NCBI RefSeq assembly: GCF_003668995.1
Contig: NZ_CP033068.1
Span: 2,170,001-2,234,000 of the forward strand
Reading direction: 5' to 3'
DNA from: Flavobacterium sp. 140616W15
GTDB taxonomy: Bacteria; Bacteroidota; Bacteroidia; Flavobacteriales; Flavobacteriaceae
DNA length: 64,000 nt
A program made the position numbers and the translations under genes. Shown here one piece after another: positions 19,059 to 29,419 of this stretch. Within the stretch, counting starts at the first letter, position 1; every line of letters begins with the position of its first letter. A model generated the notes under the pieces. The model saw nothing but the letters and a program-made list of their open reading frames with translations. It had not been told where the DNA came from and ran no database searches.

Positions 19059-19085
19059 TTCCTCAAATCAATTAACTAATTAATA

Positions 19086-20252
19086 ATGAAAAAAATATTT
19101 TTTTTACTTACTGCTTCTATAGCAATAATTTCATGCAACAAAGTTAAAGACGGTGAATACCTAATTACTGGTACTGCAAAAGGAATTGAAAATGGGAAAA
19201 CTATCATCCTACAAACTCAAGATCCAACTACTGGAGCAGCAATCTCTCTTGATACTGTAAAAGTTGAAAATGGAAAATTCGAAATTAAAGGTAAAGTTAC
19301 TGAGCCTGCATTTCACATATTACAAATACAAGACATTCAAGGACCTGTTCCTTTTATTCTTGAAACTGGAGAAATTACAGTTGTTGTAGATAAAGATAGT
19401 ATCCATAAATCTAAAATTTCTGGTACATACAACAATGATGAGTATGTAAAATTCAACGACGAACTTATGAAAGTTCAAAAGAAATTAGTTGATTTCCAGA
19501 AAAAAAATACAGCTACTATGAATACTGCTCAACAAGCTCAAGATACTGCAGTAATCAATGGTTTGATGAAAGAATTTATGAAATTACAAGGTGATGTACA
19601 AACTGAAACTAAATCTAAGTACACTACTTACGCTGAATCTCACCCAAAATCTTTCATTACTGCATTAATTATCAAAGGAATGTTAAACGATCCTTCAACG
19701 GATTTGAAAAAAGTTGAATCGATCTACGCTAGTTTAGATGAATCTGTAAAGAACACTAAGCCTGGTAAAGAAATAAAAGAAAAAATTGGTCAAATGAAAA
19801 TGCCTGCTGTTGGTGCTACTGCTCCTCCAGTTGGTAGCGCTAACTGAAGATCAGATTTTTCTGCTCCTAATCCAGAAGGAAAAACGGTATCTCTTAAAGA
19901 AAGCTTAGGAAAAGTTACCATTGTAGATTTTTGGGCTTCATGGTGTGGACCATGCAGAAAAGAAAATCCAAATGTTGTAGCTATTTACAAAGAGCTACAT
20001 TCTAAAGGCCTTAATATTATTGGAGTTTCTTTAGATAAAGATGCCAAAGCTTGGAAAGAAGCTATTGCAAAAGATAATTTAACCTGGACGCAAGTTTCTA
20101 ACCTAAAATTTTGGGATGAGCCAATTGCTGCTCAATACGGTGTTCAATCAATTCCTGCAACATTTATACTAGATGCATCAGGAAAAGTAGTAGCACAAGA
20201 TTTAAGAGGCGATGAATTAAGAGCAAAAATTATTGAACTTTTAGCTAAATAA
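19086..20252 (+). pseudogene. TlpA-like thiol-disulfide lipoprotein split by an in-frame TGA
   Basis: The frame from 19086 gives a lipoprotein signal (IISC, Cys17) and a DUF4369-type N-terminal domain, then stops at TGA 19845-19847 after VGSAN. The same frame continues without shift to TAA 20250 and encodes the whole redoxin domain: DFSAPNPEGKTVSLKE, the active site FWASWCGPCR, and SIPATFILDASGK. Total 389 codons, normal for this flavobacterial family. No ATG, GTG or TTG precedes the WCGPC site in the second part, so it cannot be made alone. Either a recent nonsense mutation with small local sequence change, or TGA read-through. Terminator follows. Confidence 0.85.
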
Positions 20253-20268
20253 TACCAATATTCAGTAT

Positions 20269-20304
20269 AAAACAAAAATCTCCCTAGTGGAGATTTTTTG
20301 TTTT
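20269..20304 (+). terminator. Terminator after the TlpA-like gene
   Basis: Long stem AAAACAAAAATCTCC / GGAGATTTTTTGTTTT with a five-base loop. Confidence 0.8.
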
Positions 20305-20770
20305 ATACACCACCCAAAAGTTTACAACTTAAACACCAAATACGGACTAATAACACCACTTATACGAGATTATAATCCATTTACTAGTTAGATTTAAAAA
20401 CTACATTTAAAATAAAGTAAAACACTGTCATTGAAAACTACGACTGTCATTCGACTCCTCAGAAGAACACTACTGATTACTATGACTAATCAATATAACC
20501 AACTTTGTCATACAGACAAAGGAAGGAACTCATAAAATAACTCCTCAATAGAGACTCAAAATTACAAAGACTCAAAGGAGGAAAACTGAAAACTAGAACT
20601 GATACCCCTTCAACTCCACTCAAGATAACACTACTGATTACTGAGACTGAGAAATAAAATCATGCTATTCTACCTATATTTCAAAAAAAACGCCTTGTTA
20701 TCAATTTTTATTTTATTCAATACCAATGCTTTAAAAAACAACATAAAATAAACTTAAAATTAAGTGTGTT
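20305..20770. other. Gene-free intergenic stretch
   Basis: No gene seen. Contains two near-copies of ACACTACTGATTACT about 160 bases apart and several ACT-rich short repeats of unknown meaning. Confidence 0.5.
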
Positions 20771-20776
20771 TTTTGT

Positions 20777-20806
20777 TTGCAGAATTAAAAAGTGTCCCTA
20801 TATTTG
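20777..20806 (+). promoter_or_regulatory. Complete promoter of tRNA-Tyr
   Basis: TTG at 20777-20779, a 19-base spacer, then TATATTTG at 20799-20806: a full Bacteroidota consensus, about 40 bases before the tRNA. Confidence 0.75.
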
Positions 20807-20845
20807 CACCCGTCAAGCAGAACAACGCAAGACAAAACAAGCTTA

Positions 20846-20926
20846 GGGGAGATACTCAAGCGGCCAACGAGGGCAGACTGTAAATCTGCTGTGAGAACTT
20901 CGCAGGTTCGAATCCTGCTCTCCCCA
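20846..20926 (+). tRNA. tRNA-Tyr (GTA)
   Basis: Acceptor stem GGGGAGA/TCTCCCC, anticodon stem GCAGA/TCTGC with loop CTGTAAA giving anticodon GTA, a long variable arm as in type II tRNAs, and T-loop GGTTCGAATCC. The terminal CCA is not encoded. Confidence 0.95.
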
Positions 20927-20929
20927 CAT

Positions 20930-20960
20930 AAAAGTCCTGAATTACTTCAGGACTTTTTTT
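20930..20960 (+). terminator. Terminator after tRNA-Tyr
   Basis: AAAAGTCCTGAA/TTCAGGACTTTTTTT with a four-base loop. Confidence 0.9.
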
Positions 20961-20965
20961 ATGCT

Positions 20966-21006
20966 CAAAAACCAATGAAAAGTTGAATCAATCCAGATCA
21001 AACGCA
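20966..21006 (+). repeat. 41-bp direct repeat, left copy
   Basis: Identical over 41 bases to 24810-24850 (starts CAAAAACCAATGAAAAG, ends CAGATCAAACGCA). Lies 40 bases past the tRNA-Tyr gene. The two copies bracket 3.8 kb with a decayed gene and a G+C-richer gene, suggesting an insertion. Confidence 0.9.
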
Positions 21007-21011
21007 TCAAC

Positions 21012-21641
21012 ACGAAATAACTTTTACTGATAAAAAGATTCTTGTTGGAATTGATAGTTGGGTAGGAATTCACGAATCGGATTATTCTCGAATACATATT
21101 TCAAAAGATTTTGGAAATTCTTGGGAAACAACAACTTTTGATACTAGAAAATTTTTTCTAATGGAAGTAATTTCAAATCCAAAGGAGCAGCTTTATGTTC
21201 ATACAGTTGAAAACAAAGTCTACAAATTTCAAGGGACTGATTATAAGAAAGACTGGGTATATGTAAAACGATACCAGAAACGGAATATACAAGAGATATA
21301 GTTGATTATCCATATGGAATCAATGATGAAAGTGATAACGTGAAGCTTTATAAAAAAAGCAAGAATAAAACGGACACGTTGGTTTACTTAGATTTGTGCA
21401 GTGAAGCTAGAGAAATAGTTCAAAAAGATAAAGTGGTACATATTTCAGGAACTGGAATAGATAAAAAAACTAGTAAACAATATGGATATTACGGGCAGTT
21501 AATAGGTGATAAAACATTGAAACAATATAAATTCCCAGGTTGGTTTACAAATATTAAAAAAACCAAATTTAATATATATATATCATGTGTGAAGATGGGT
21601 TGTATATTGTAAAAAATGGAAAAATAAAACGGCTGTACTAA
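21012..21641 (+). pseudogene. Asp-box (BNR repeat) protein remnant
   Basis: A 3' gene fragment without a start, joined directly to the left 41-bp repeat. The first frame reads HISKDFGNSWETTTF, a canonical Asp-box (SxDxGxxW). Around 21270 the reading must shift to continue as DIVDYPYGINDESD and on to KQYGYYGQLIGDKTLKQ. A second shift in an AT-dinucleotide run near 21585 restores CEDGLYIVKNGKIKRLY and the stop at 21639. So the N-terminus is missing and there are two frameshifts. Probably once an exported beta-propeller protein. Confidence 0.7.
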
Positions 21642-21956
21642 GTTTAGTAAAAAAATAAGATAATTTTATTTATTTCTTTTCATTAAAAAAATTATTGTAA
21701 CTCCAAATAAGTCAACTTATTTTTAGGACGAGACAATCAATATACTGACTCCAAATCAAGCTCATTTACAAAATAAAGTGAAATTGAAAAAATGAAAAAA
21801 AATAAATCGGAACAAAAGTAATTCTGTTCCGATTTAATTAATTTTATGTGATTAATTCAGTCAACCTTTTTCAGGATAACTCAATGCTATTCTTTATTTT
21901 CGATCACATTATCTTTACGGGCAAATGCCTTAGGGACCACCAACTACGCCCAGCAC

Positions 21957-24458
21957 CTACTTTTTAACAAACCGCATCACACCATCGCCCAGTTCCGTCC
22001 TCACCCGCATTAAATAGCTTCCACTAGCAAGTGTTGTAACATTCACATCGCCTAGGGGTCCGGGTCTTACATTTTCAAGTACCGACTGCCCTAAAAGATT
22101 ATACACTGTTACCGACTGAACATTAACTTGTTTGGGAATACTGATGAATACCATATCGCCCGCAGGAACAGGATAAAGCGCCAATTTAATCGTTTCAAAT
22201 GATATAGTATGCAAAGACCTCTGCACCGTCACGACCGAAGTATTTGTCACAACAGGGAGATTGTAGTCAAAATAAATCGAAGCTGTATTCTCTAGCACAG
22301 CACCTTCTGTAAGCGAATTCAATGAACGAATTTTAAAAACCAAATAGCCATCATTATTCTCATCAGCAAACCCAAGCTGTATGTTGTTGAACATAAACTC
22401 GACCTGATTACCTTGTATCACGCGGGTAGTAAAAGGATGGCTACCGTCTACTGGACTCAAACTAGCGATATCAAATTTAGTGGTATCAATCATATCGGTC
22501 ACCTTAATGTTTTGCGCCGATGCCGTACCCAAATTCTCGAATCGGATGCGATAATACATATAATCACCTACATGTTCCGGACGCAGATAGTCACCTCCGA
22601 GGCAAATCTTATCATTAGGATCAAACGAATTTACTACCGTTTGCTCCAATGTCGCTTCATCATTTGTCGTAACTTCGTCTTGAGCAATGTTTGCCACTGC
22701 TGAAAATTTCAATACATCATTGGCATTCAGTGGTGGCGTATCGGTAGGGGTGTTTAAGTTTAGTTTTACAATATATTCAACTTCAGATAACGGCAATAAA
22801 CCCTCAACATTCCATGTCACCGAGCCAAAACCTGCGCTTGCAGCCAAAGGGGTACTTTGGATATATTCCGCCGTAGCGGCATCGTACGTAAATCGTACAG
22901 TACCTGTTGCCGTTTGATTGCCATTGTTCCTAACCAAAACTTTATAATAGGCGTCAAAACCTGGTCTCGCTCTGTCAATTGGCACTATTACAACCGACAA
23001 ATCATGGTGGCTTCCGACTGCGGTCACACAGAAATTCTGGTTTGCATAATTCGTTGCCGATGGCATATTCAGACTGATACTTGATGGCGAAACGCTGAAC
23101 CAAGTCGGATTGTCAAGTATAGGCGTGATAACACTTGTGCCATTTTTGAGCATGACGCCATGGTAACCATTGGAACTGGAATAATAAGAACTTTGGTTCG
23201 TACCGTTCACCAGTTTGTACTTAAGGTACGGAAATCCAGGATCGGCATCGGTACACCCATTATTTTGCATGTCAAGTCGGGTATAGCCGTTTACAAGGTA
23301 GCTATCAGTACCTAGCAAGCGAATCATGCTGGTCTTATTATACTGACCTCCAATATTTCCATAATCACCACAGTGCAAGATCATACCGTTAGGTTGCTGC
23401 AAGACCCTGCGCACTTCCGAGTATTCTGAAATCGTAACGCTAGTACCAGCCGTCGATGGCGAAAAAGAATATGTTACTGAACCGTTTGGTAACAGCATAG
23501 CAATACCATAAATACTGCTCGCACTAAAATTACCTCCAATCAGGATATTGCCGTTAGGTCGCACCAAAATGTCATTTACCACAGGTTCTGTGTCATATAT
23601 TGGGGATGTAAACGTGTTGTCATAACTTCCGTCGGGGTGCAGCCGTGCTAAGCTCTTAGAATTGTTGCCGTCGCATGTATCGAACCTTCCGCCCACCAGT
23701 ATTTTTCCGTCAGGCTGTAATGCCAATGAAGACGTATAACCATTCCGACCTATAAAACTTGTGCTGATATCAAATGTTGGATCTATTGTGCCGTTGGCAT
23801 TTAGTTTTTCAAGATGGTAGTACGTAACCGCCCCTCCTGGATCTGACATTGAGCCGGCTACAATCAACTTGCCATCTGGCAATACCAATACGGCCCTGCA
23901 AGACTGTATTTCGGGATGCTCATCATAAAAAGTGGTATCTAAAGCACCATCGGCGGTCAGGCGAAGCAGTTTTTTAGAAGAGTCATTTCCAACCAGTAGC
24001 TTCCCGTCTGGCAACAAGGTCAAACAGTAGATATAAGAAGATGCTGGCAAAGCTGGTGTGTCGAAGGTTGTATCAATACTACCGTCGGTGTTCAGTCGAA
24101 TCATAGGTTTGATTACACCTGCTACAGTAAATTGGGAGCCCAATATAATTTTGCCATCGGACTGTATCAGTATCAGACATTCATGCCTATTTGCCGTATT
24201 ATCGGTCAATACCCTAAAAGCAGCATCACTCGAACCGTCTGCATTGAGTCGTTCTATGGTTCGCGTCCATCCCGTATCGTAATCATATTGGGTAGCCTCA
24301 ATGACAATTTTGCCATCGGACTGAAGCGCCATATCGTTGACTTGTTTTTCATAATTATTCCAAACCGTAGCAGGAATAAATCCTGGATCGGCACTAGCTG
24401 CATTTTGCGCTTGAAATAAAGAAGGAAGCAATAACAGTGAAAGTAATAGTTTTCGCAT
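21957..24458 (-). CDS. T9SS-secreted protein with delta-60 repeats
   Basis: An 833-residue exported protein. Signal peptide at residues 1-17 (LLLLPSLFQAQ). Then about seven delta-60 repeats of the form LQSDGKI..GG/GSF..RLNADGSxDxxF (res ~45-360), a Gly/Asn-rich middle, an Ig-like conserved-repeat domain (~res 480-690, VVPIDRARPGFDAYYKVLVRN), and a C-terminal type IX sorting domain (VYNLLGQSVLENV ... SYLMRVRTELGDGVMRFVKK). It would cross the outer membrane through T9SS and be anchored or released. Base composition is visibly richer in G+C than neighbours, and it lies between the 41-bp repeats, pointing to transfer. Confidence 0.88.
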   Translation of the reverse strand: MRKLLLSLLLLPSLFQAQNAASADPGFIPATVWNNYEKQVNDMALQSDGKIVIEATQYDYDTGWTRTIERLNADGSSDAAFRVLTDNTANRHECLILIQSDGKIILGSQFTVAGVIKPMIRLNTDGSIDTTFDTPALPASSYIYCLTLLPDGKLLVGNDSSKKLLRLTADGALDTTFYDEHPEIQSCRAVLVLPDGKLIVAGSMSDPGGAVTYYHLEKLNANGTIDPTFDISTSFIGRNGYTSSLALQPDGKILVGGRFDTCDGNNSKSLARLHPDGSYDNTFTSPIYDTEPVVNDILVRPNGNILIGGNFSASSIYGIAMLLPNGSVTYSFSPSTAGTSVTISEYSEVRRVLQQPNGMILHCGDYGNIGGQYNKTSMIRLLGTDSYLVNGYTRLDMQNNGCTDADPGFPYLKYKLVNGTNQSSYYSSSNGYHGVMLKNGTSVITPILDNPTWFSVSPSSISLNMPSATNYANQNFCVTAVGSHHDLSVVIVPIDRARPGFDAYYKVLVRNNGNQTATGTVRFTYDAATAEYIQSTPLAASAGFGSVTWNVEGLLPLSEVEYIVKLNLNTPTDTPPLNANDVLKFSAVANIAQDEVTTNDEATLEQTVVNSFDPNDKICLGGDYLRPEHVGDYMYYRIRFENLGTASAQNIKVTDMIDTTKFDIASLSPVDGSHPFTTRVIQGNQVEFMFNNIQLGFADENNDGYLVFKIRSLNSLTEGAVLENTASIYFDYNLPVVTNTSVVTVQRSLHTISFETIKLALYPVPAGDMVFISIPKQVNVQSVTVYNLLGQSVLENVRPGPLGDVNVTTLASGSYLMRVRTELGDGVMRFVKK

Positions 24459-25292
24459 ATTTCAGATTTTGGCTAAAGATAGTAAAGTAATGAAAATAAA
24501 CGCATTTAAATTGCAAGTGGAGTTGCTGCCTTTTTCGCAATTAAATGCTTAGGCAGTATTGATGAGAAAGTGCAAAAAAGAAGCATATAGCACTTGGAGG
24601 TGATACCTTTTTTGCCACAAAAAGCTAAGGCGGTTTTAAAATATTGATTAGATTTTAAATTTATAAATTGTAAGAAGAAATAATTACAAAACAACTCATC
24701 ACTCTATAAATTTGAAACCAAGGAAAATACTCGAAAAAAGTGGCCGTTGGAATTTAAAATTTGTGCCGTCACAATCAGTAATCAATATAAAAGTGTATTG
24801 ACTATATCCCAAAAACCAATGAAAAGTTGAATCAATCCAGATCAAACGCAAAACTTGGGAATTAGATCAAAAGATTAGATAATCTGAATAAGAAGAAACC
24901 CACTCAAATGAAAAAGTAAATAAACTGTATTCATTTTTCATATTTAGACATAACCAAAGAATACTTAAATAGTTTTCCTAAAAAAAGACCATGTAGCTTT
25001 ATCAAAATCTATACAAAATTCTTCATCAATAAAAAAATATCTGTATTTTTATCGAGACAACTCATAAAGTAAAGCATAATTAAATATGTCTTTTTTCTGA
25101 GATATTTAATTATTAAATTTCACCTTTTAGCGCAATTATTTATTCCAAATTATTGATTGAGTTCTGGTTGGTATATAAAATTCTCTAAAAAAAGATAAGA
25201 TGCCTTAATATTATGTTATAAAAAGGGTAGTAAGCCTAGTGTCATATTGCTAAAATAAAACTAGAAACTACAAAGTAATTTAAAATTCAAAT
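24459..25292. other. Gene-free region holding the right repeat copy
   Basis: About 830 A+T-rich bases. The only notable element is the 41-bp repeat at 24810. A 62-residue minus-strand frame at 24506-24694 has no features of a gene. Confidence 0.5.
24810..24850 (+). repeat. 41-bp direct repeat, right copy
   Basis: Perfect copy of 20966-21006, same orientation. Confidence 0.9.
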
Positions 25293-27500
25293 ATGATAAA
25301 AAAACTCATTTTCTTTTTCATGCTCTGTTCCTTCCATTTGTTTTCACAAAACAATATAATAACAGATCAATTAATTGAACAGTTGGATAGTTTAACCAGA
25401 AATAATACTTCTGACGTAATATATCTGCAAACTAGTAAAAATATTTATGAAACAGAAGAGGATGTTTGGTTTAAAGGATATGTTTTGGATGGAAACTATT
25501 TTATGCCTTCAGAGCGAAGTAAAATATTGTTTGTTCAATTAATAGAAGACAAAACAGATAAGGTTGTTTGGGAAAAGAAGTATGAAATAGAAAAAGGCTT
25601 TGTCAATGGCCATCTATTTTTGGATAGTAAATTGCAAGAGGGAACTTATTCCCTCGTAGCTTACAGTTCTTTTTCCTATACAAAAAATACAAAAGAATTT
25701 TATGCTGTAAAGAAATTCGAGGTTTTAAAATCAATAAAGAGTAAAGCTATTGCTAATCCAGTTCAAAAAGAGAGCGCTTTGCAATTTTATACTTTTCCTG
25801 AAGGAGGAAACCTAGTCTCAGGAATCAAGACTACGCTGGCATTTAAGACTGTCGATTCAAATGGCTTGCCTGTGAATGTTTCGGGTAACTTGTATGAAAA
25901 CAATGTCCCTCTGCTTGATTTTAAAAGTAGTCATGCAGGGATGGGAAGCTTAGTTTTTACACCCAATGTAAATAAAAAATATTATATTCAACTCACGACA
26001 CCAGTATCTAAAGAGCAATATCCCTTGGCAAAAATATATCAAAGCGGTAAAACATTACAATTAATAGAGCAGACAAAAGAAGATTTAATTTTTAAAGTTT
26101 CGCAAAGCACGGGGCTAAATGAAGAAAACGTATGTCTAAGATTGCAAATACGAGGAATCGTTTACTCCATTGCAAGAGGCTTGTTAAAAAAAGAGTTAAT
26201 AATTAAGTTCCCCTTAAAAGATATCCCGCAGGGCATTGCAGAAATCACCCTTTTTAATGAAAATTCTGTTCCTGAAGCAGAGCGATTAGTTTATATAAAC
26301 TCAGACCAAAAATTAAACATTAAGGTCGAACTCGATAAAAAAAATTACGATACAAGAGATAAAGTAACTCTAAAAATAAAAGTAACAGACCAAAATCAAC
26401 AGCCCATAGTAGCCCATTTAGCACTTAGCATCTACGATGAATTATACAAAAACAAACGCGACTCAAAAAACATACTTACCCACTATTTTCTTTCTACCCA
26501 ATTAAAAGGTAATATTTATGATCCCGAATATTATTTTAACGAACAGAATGAAGATCTAAAACAGTCATTAAACCTATTATTACTTACTCAGGGATGGCGA
26601 AGTTATGTGTGGGAAGAATCCAATTTAAGAGAACAGGGCACTCCCCAAAGACCGATTGTTTTTGACGAACTAAAAGCTAAAATCAATTTAAAAAACCCCG
26701 ATTCAAAATCAAAAGAACCACAGCCACAAGGTGTAAAAATATTTTCTTCCGATGAAAAAAAAGGAACCGATTTTTTAATTGCAGATGCAAACGGAACTTT
26801 TACTATTACGCCAAATGATTTAAAAAAAGGAGAAGGAGGCTATACATATCTGAAATTGATTGCTCCTCAAAATTCTAAATACAGCATTAATGCCAAGGAT
26901 TTTTCGTTTGAAAACATCAATAAAGAGCGCAAAATCAAAACAACGATTTATCCAATACCAGCAGAACTGGAAATCAAACCAGAAGTTTTACGAAAATTTG
27001 AAGATCGTCCAGAAATAAACAAATTGAATGAAGTTTTGATAACTTCAAAAAAGAAGATAATATTTCGGGACAAATTCATAGGAAAACTAGACAGTTTAGC
27101 CAAAGTAAAGCCTTCTAATGATTATGTGTGCGAAAATGGGATATTAAACTGCCCTAAACATCCACCTTACCCAGGTTACAAAGCTGTTGCTGGTAATAAC
27201 GAACAATTAACTGAATCGGAACTTCTATCAATGTTCAATACTATTGCAATCAAAGGTTTTTATGGAAAGAAAGTATTTTACGAAGCATTTTATGACGATG
27301 TAACATTGAATGATCCTATTCCTGATTACCGTAATACTTTGTTTTGGAAACCAGATATTATTACTAATGAGCAAGGAGAAGCAACTGTAACCTTTTTCTG
27401 TTCGGATATTAACACCTTGTTTTTAGGAAATATCGAGGGTGTAAGTGGTGATGGTTTATTAGGTGCTGAAAATTTTCAATTTGAAGTAAAAAAGAAATGA
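25293..27500 (+). CDS. Exported MG2-like / TonB-plug-like protein
   Basis: A 735-residue protein with a signal peptide (residues 1-18, LFFFMLCSFHLFS). Residues ~35-150 match the macroglobulin MG2-type domain common in flavobacterial envelope proteins (VIYLQTSKNIYETEEDVWFKGYVL). Further beta-sandwich segments follow, including a second MG-like repeat near residue 345 (NYDTRDKVTLKIKVTDQ). The C-terminus (TLFWKPDIITNEQGEATVTFFCSD) is typical of the same family. Some relatives carry a TonB plug, which is vestigial here. Likely periplasmic or outer-membrane associated; role unknown. Confidence 0.75.
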   Translation: MIKKLIFFFMLCSFHLFSQNNIITDQLIEQLDSLTRNNTSDVIYLQTSKNIYETEEDVWFKGYVLDGNYFMPSERSKILFVQLIEDKTDKVVWEKKYEIEKGFVNGHLFLDSKLQEGTYSLVAYSSFSYTKNTKEFYAVKKFEVLKSIKSKAIANPVQKESALQFYTFPEGGNLVSGIKTTLAFKTVDSNGLPVNVSGNLYENNVPLLDFKSSHAGMGSLVFTPNVNKKYYIQLTTPVSKEQYPLAKIYQSGKTLQLIEQTKEDLIFKVSQSTGLNEENVCLRLQIRGIVYSIARGLLKKELIIKFPLKDIPQGIAEITLFNENSVPEAERLVYINSDQKLNIKVELDKKNYDTRDKVTLKIKVTDQNQQPIVAHLALSIYDELYKNKRDSKNILTHYFLSTQLKGNIYDPEYYFNEQNEDLKQSLNLLLLTQGWRSYVWEESNLREQGTPQRPIVFDELKAKINLKNPDSKSKEPQPQGVKIFSSDEKKGTDFLIADANGTFTITPNDLKKGEGGYTYLKLIAPQNSKYSINAKDFSFENINKERKIKTTIYPIPAELEIKPEVLRKFEDRPEINKLNEVLITSKKKIIFRDKFIGKLDSLAKVKPSNDYVCENGILNCPKHPPYPGYKAVAGNNEQLTESELLSMFNTIAIKGFYGKKVFYEAFYDDVTLNDPIPDYRNTLFWKPDIITNEQGEATVTFFCSDINTLFLGNIEGVSGDGLLGAENFQFEVKKK

Positions 27501-27761
27501 ATTAAAATTTGATAGGCAATTATAGTATACAAGAAAAAGAATATAATAGCCCTATAATATTAATATCAACTTTTCTCTTACGCTTAATACGCTCTATGTA
27601 TTCATATGCACAAAATAAAATTATTAAATAACAAAAGAGAAACTACAACGCCCAATAGAGTTCCCAAAAATATAAACCAGGCGTATTGAATACTTCTAGT
27701 TTCAAATCTTATATACATTAGAAAGCCATAAACTTGATTGAGCTTTATCTTTTTTGAGGTA
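27501..27761. other. Intergenic region with a possible membrane-protein scrap
   Basis: On the minus strand 27602-27742 reads as a 46-residue tail (YIRFETRSIQYAWFIFLGTL...VSLLLF) with one membrane helix and no start codon. It could be a decayed gene end. Otherwise no gene. Confidence 0.3.
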
Positions 27762-28172
27762 TTACAATTGCCATTGCCTCATAAGCTCTTTAGGTCGTTT
27801 AAAAGTATATTTCAAATGAAATTGATGTGAACTTGGAGCATACTTAGCAATTGAATTTAAGTTATAATCATAAGCGTATCCCACATGAAAGTCTTTTAAT
27901 ACATCAAATCCAATTAATCCAGTCATAGCATTATCCCAACGGTAAGATACTCCAAATCAGAATGATTCTCTATACTCAAAATTTAGTGCAAAATCAATTG
28001 TTAAAGGAGCTGTTTTAACATGTTTTGCTAATATCGAAGGCTCAAATACCAACTCACTGTTTAACTCCATATTGTATCCAGTAGTCAAAAAGATATTTGG
28101 CGAATTGTAAACAGTTGAACCACTTATTGTAGGGGGGACATATCTAGCATTTAATCTAACAGAATCAAAGTT
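27762..28172 (-). pseudogene. PorP/SprF-family outer-membrane protein, C-terminal remnant
   Basis: 137 codons in one frame matching the C-terminal part of PorP/SprF proteins, which accompany T9SS cargo and gliding adhesins. Visible pieces are MELNSELVFEPSILAKHVKT, TIDFALNFEYRESF, then an in-frame TGA, then FGVSYRWDNAMTGLIGFDV and VGYAYDYNLNSIAKY. The N-terminal two thirds are absent, and a stop lies just upstream. Dead gene. Confidence 0.75.
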
Positions 28173-28259
28173 TTAGCAAATCCCTTTATTTTATTACATT
28201 CGTAATCCCAAAAATAAAACACCAAATACTCCTTTAAAAGGTCACTTGTTTTTTACTAA

Positions 28260-28979
28260 TTAAAATAATATCGAAAAACCTTTTGTATATTTTGTAAATA
28301 GGTCGATTGCAATCAAGACTACGAGAAGAAATATAAAAATCATTAAATAGGTAATCCTTTGGGCTTTTTTATCAAATTCAAAAGTGGTAGGATTTATAAA
28401 ATAATCAGCGTAAACAGCCTGAGAAATTTTTAGGTGCGGAAAAAATAAAACAGCACCCTGCAGAAAATGACCAATTAACTCATATTTATTTTTCGGGATA
28501 TAAGTCATTCCATTGTCTGGTTTAGAAAAATGAATCGGAATCTGCTTACCATCTTTAAAACCAAAAATATATCCAGGAGAATATTTTGTTCCAATTTTCC
28601 GATCAATATCACTTACATAAACTTCTTTACTCCGCTCCAAGTCTTTGTATAAAACACTTTGAATTGTACCATCAAATTGGTGGTGATGCATACCATATTC
28701 ATCTACAGAAATCGAGATGACTTTTTTAAGTTTATGACGTTTGTAATTCTTGTAAAGAGCCCAAATACCCCAAATAAATAAAGGGAAATAAATAAGGTTG
28801 AAGATTATCTCACCTGTAGACAAAGGGCTACCATACTCCAATTGAATACTTAAAGGAATTCCAATAAATAAAGCTAACATTGCGATACATAAAATTCCAA
28901 ACAGCACATACATCAATATAGTAAGAGTCAGATTGCGTTCAGAATATATTTTTGGGAAATTTTCTTTGCTATAAATCAT
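28260..28979 (-). CDS. Hypothetical membrane protein
   Basis: 239 residues with two N-terminal membrane helices (~res 19-43 and ~53-75), a soluble middle (ISVDEYGMHHHQFDG, GYIFGFKDGKQIPIHF) and one C-terminal helix (~res 212-232). Helix layout and a PH-like middle resemble small bacterial membrane proteins of unknown role. Monocistronic. Confidence 0.65.
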   Translation of the reverse strand: MIYSKENFPKIYSERNLTLTILMYVLFGILCIAMLALFIGIPLSIQLEYGSPLSTGEIIFNLIYFPLFIWGIWALYKNYKRHKLKKVISISVDEYGMHHHQFDGTIQSVLYKDLERSKEVYVSDIDRKIGTKYSPGYIFGFKDGKQIPIHFSKPDNGMTYIPKNKYELIGHFLQGAVLFFPHLKISQAVYADYFINPTTFEFDKKAQRITYLMIFIFLLVVLIAIDLFTKYTKGFSILF

Positions 28980-29419
28980 TAACTACTTATTACTAAAAAA
29001 ATCATTACAATTCAAACAAGGCGCTATCAGAGGAAGATTCACTTTCTTAAATAGCTTATAAAAGACTTTGTCTCCTTTGTCAAATCTAAATAGAATAAAG
29101 CAAAAAATAAAACTATAGAATAATTTTTCTAGCCTCATGAGAAAAAACTAATTTTAAAATAGTTAAAACGAAATTGTATTTTTCATTAATACTTGATTCT
29201 TTTTTTTCTTATTTACAAATTTATTTTTTTAGAGTCTGATGCTTATGAACAAATAAACGCTCAAAATAACGCTCTTAAATTTATCAAAAACAAAAATCAT
29301 TCTAATGTTAACACACAACTAAATACCACCAACAATTATACCTTTTTTTTTATTTTATTTTAAAAATTTGTTATTTAATTCAATTTATCATACTATTGTA
29401 CGACTAAAAACAAATAAAA
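28980..29419. other. Gene-free intergenic stretch
   Basis: 440 A+T-rich bases between divergent genes with no clear element. A TACTATTG at about 29393 is only a weak -7 match. Confidence 0.5.

Noticed and set aside
20846..21006. tRNA-Tyr 3' end as a classical attachment site
   Set aside because: The 41-bp repeat begins 40 bases beyond the tRNA and shares no tRNA sequence; no integrase is nearby.
22413..24419. Several plus-strand frames of 70-96 codons opposite the T9SS cargo gene
   Set aside because: They mirror the codon bias of the G+C-richer minus-strand gene, overlap each other and encode no recognisable protein.
24506..24694. 62-codon minus-strand frame right of the cargo gene
   Set aside because: No promoter box, biased composition typical of non-coding A+T-rich DNA.
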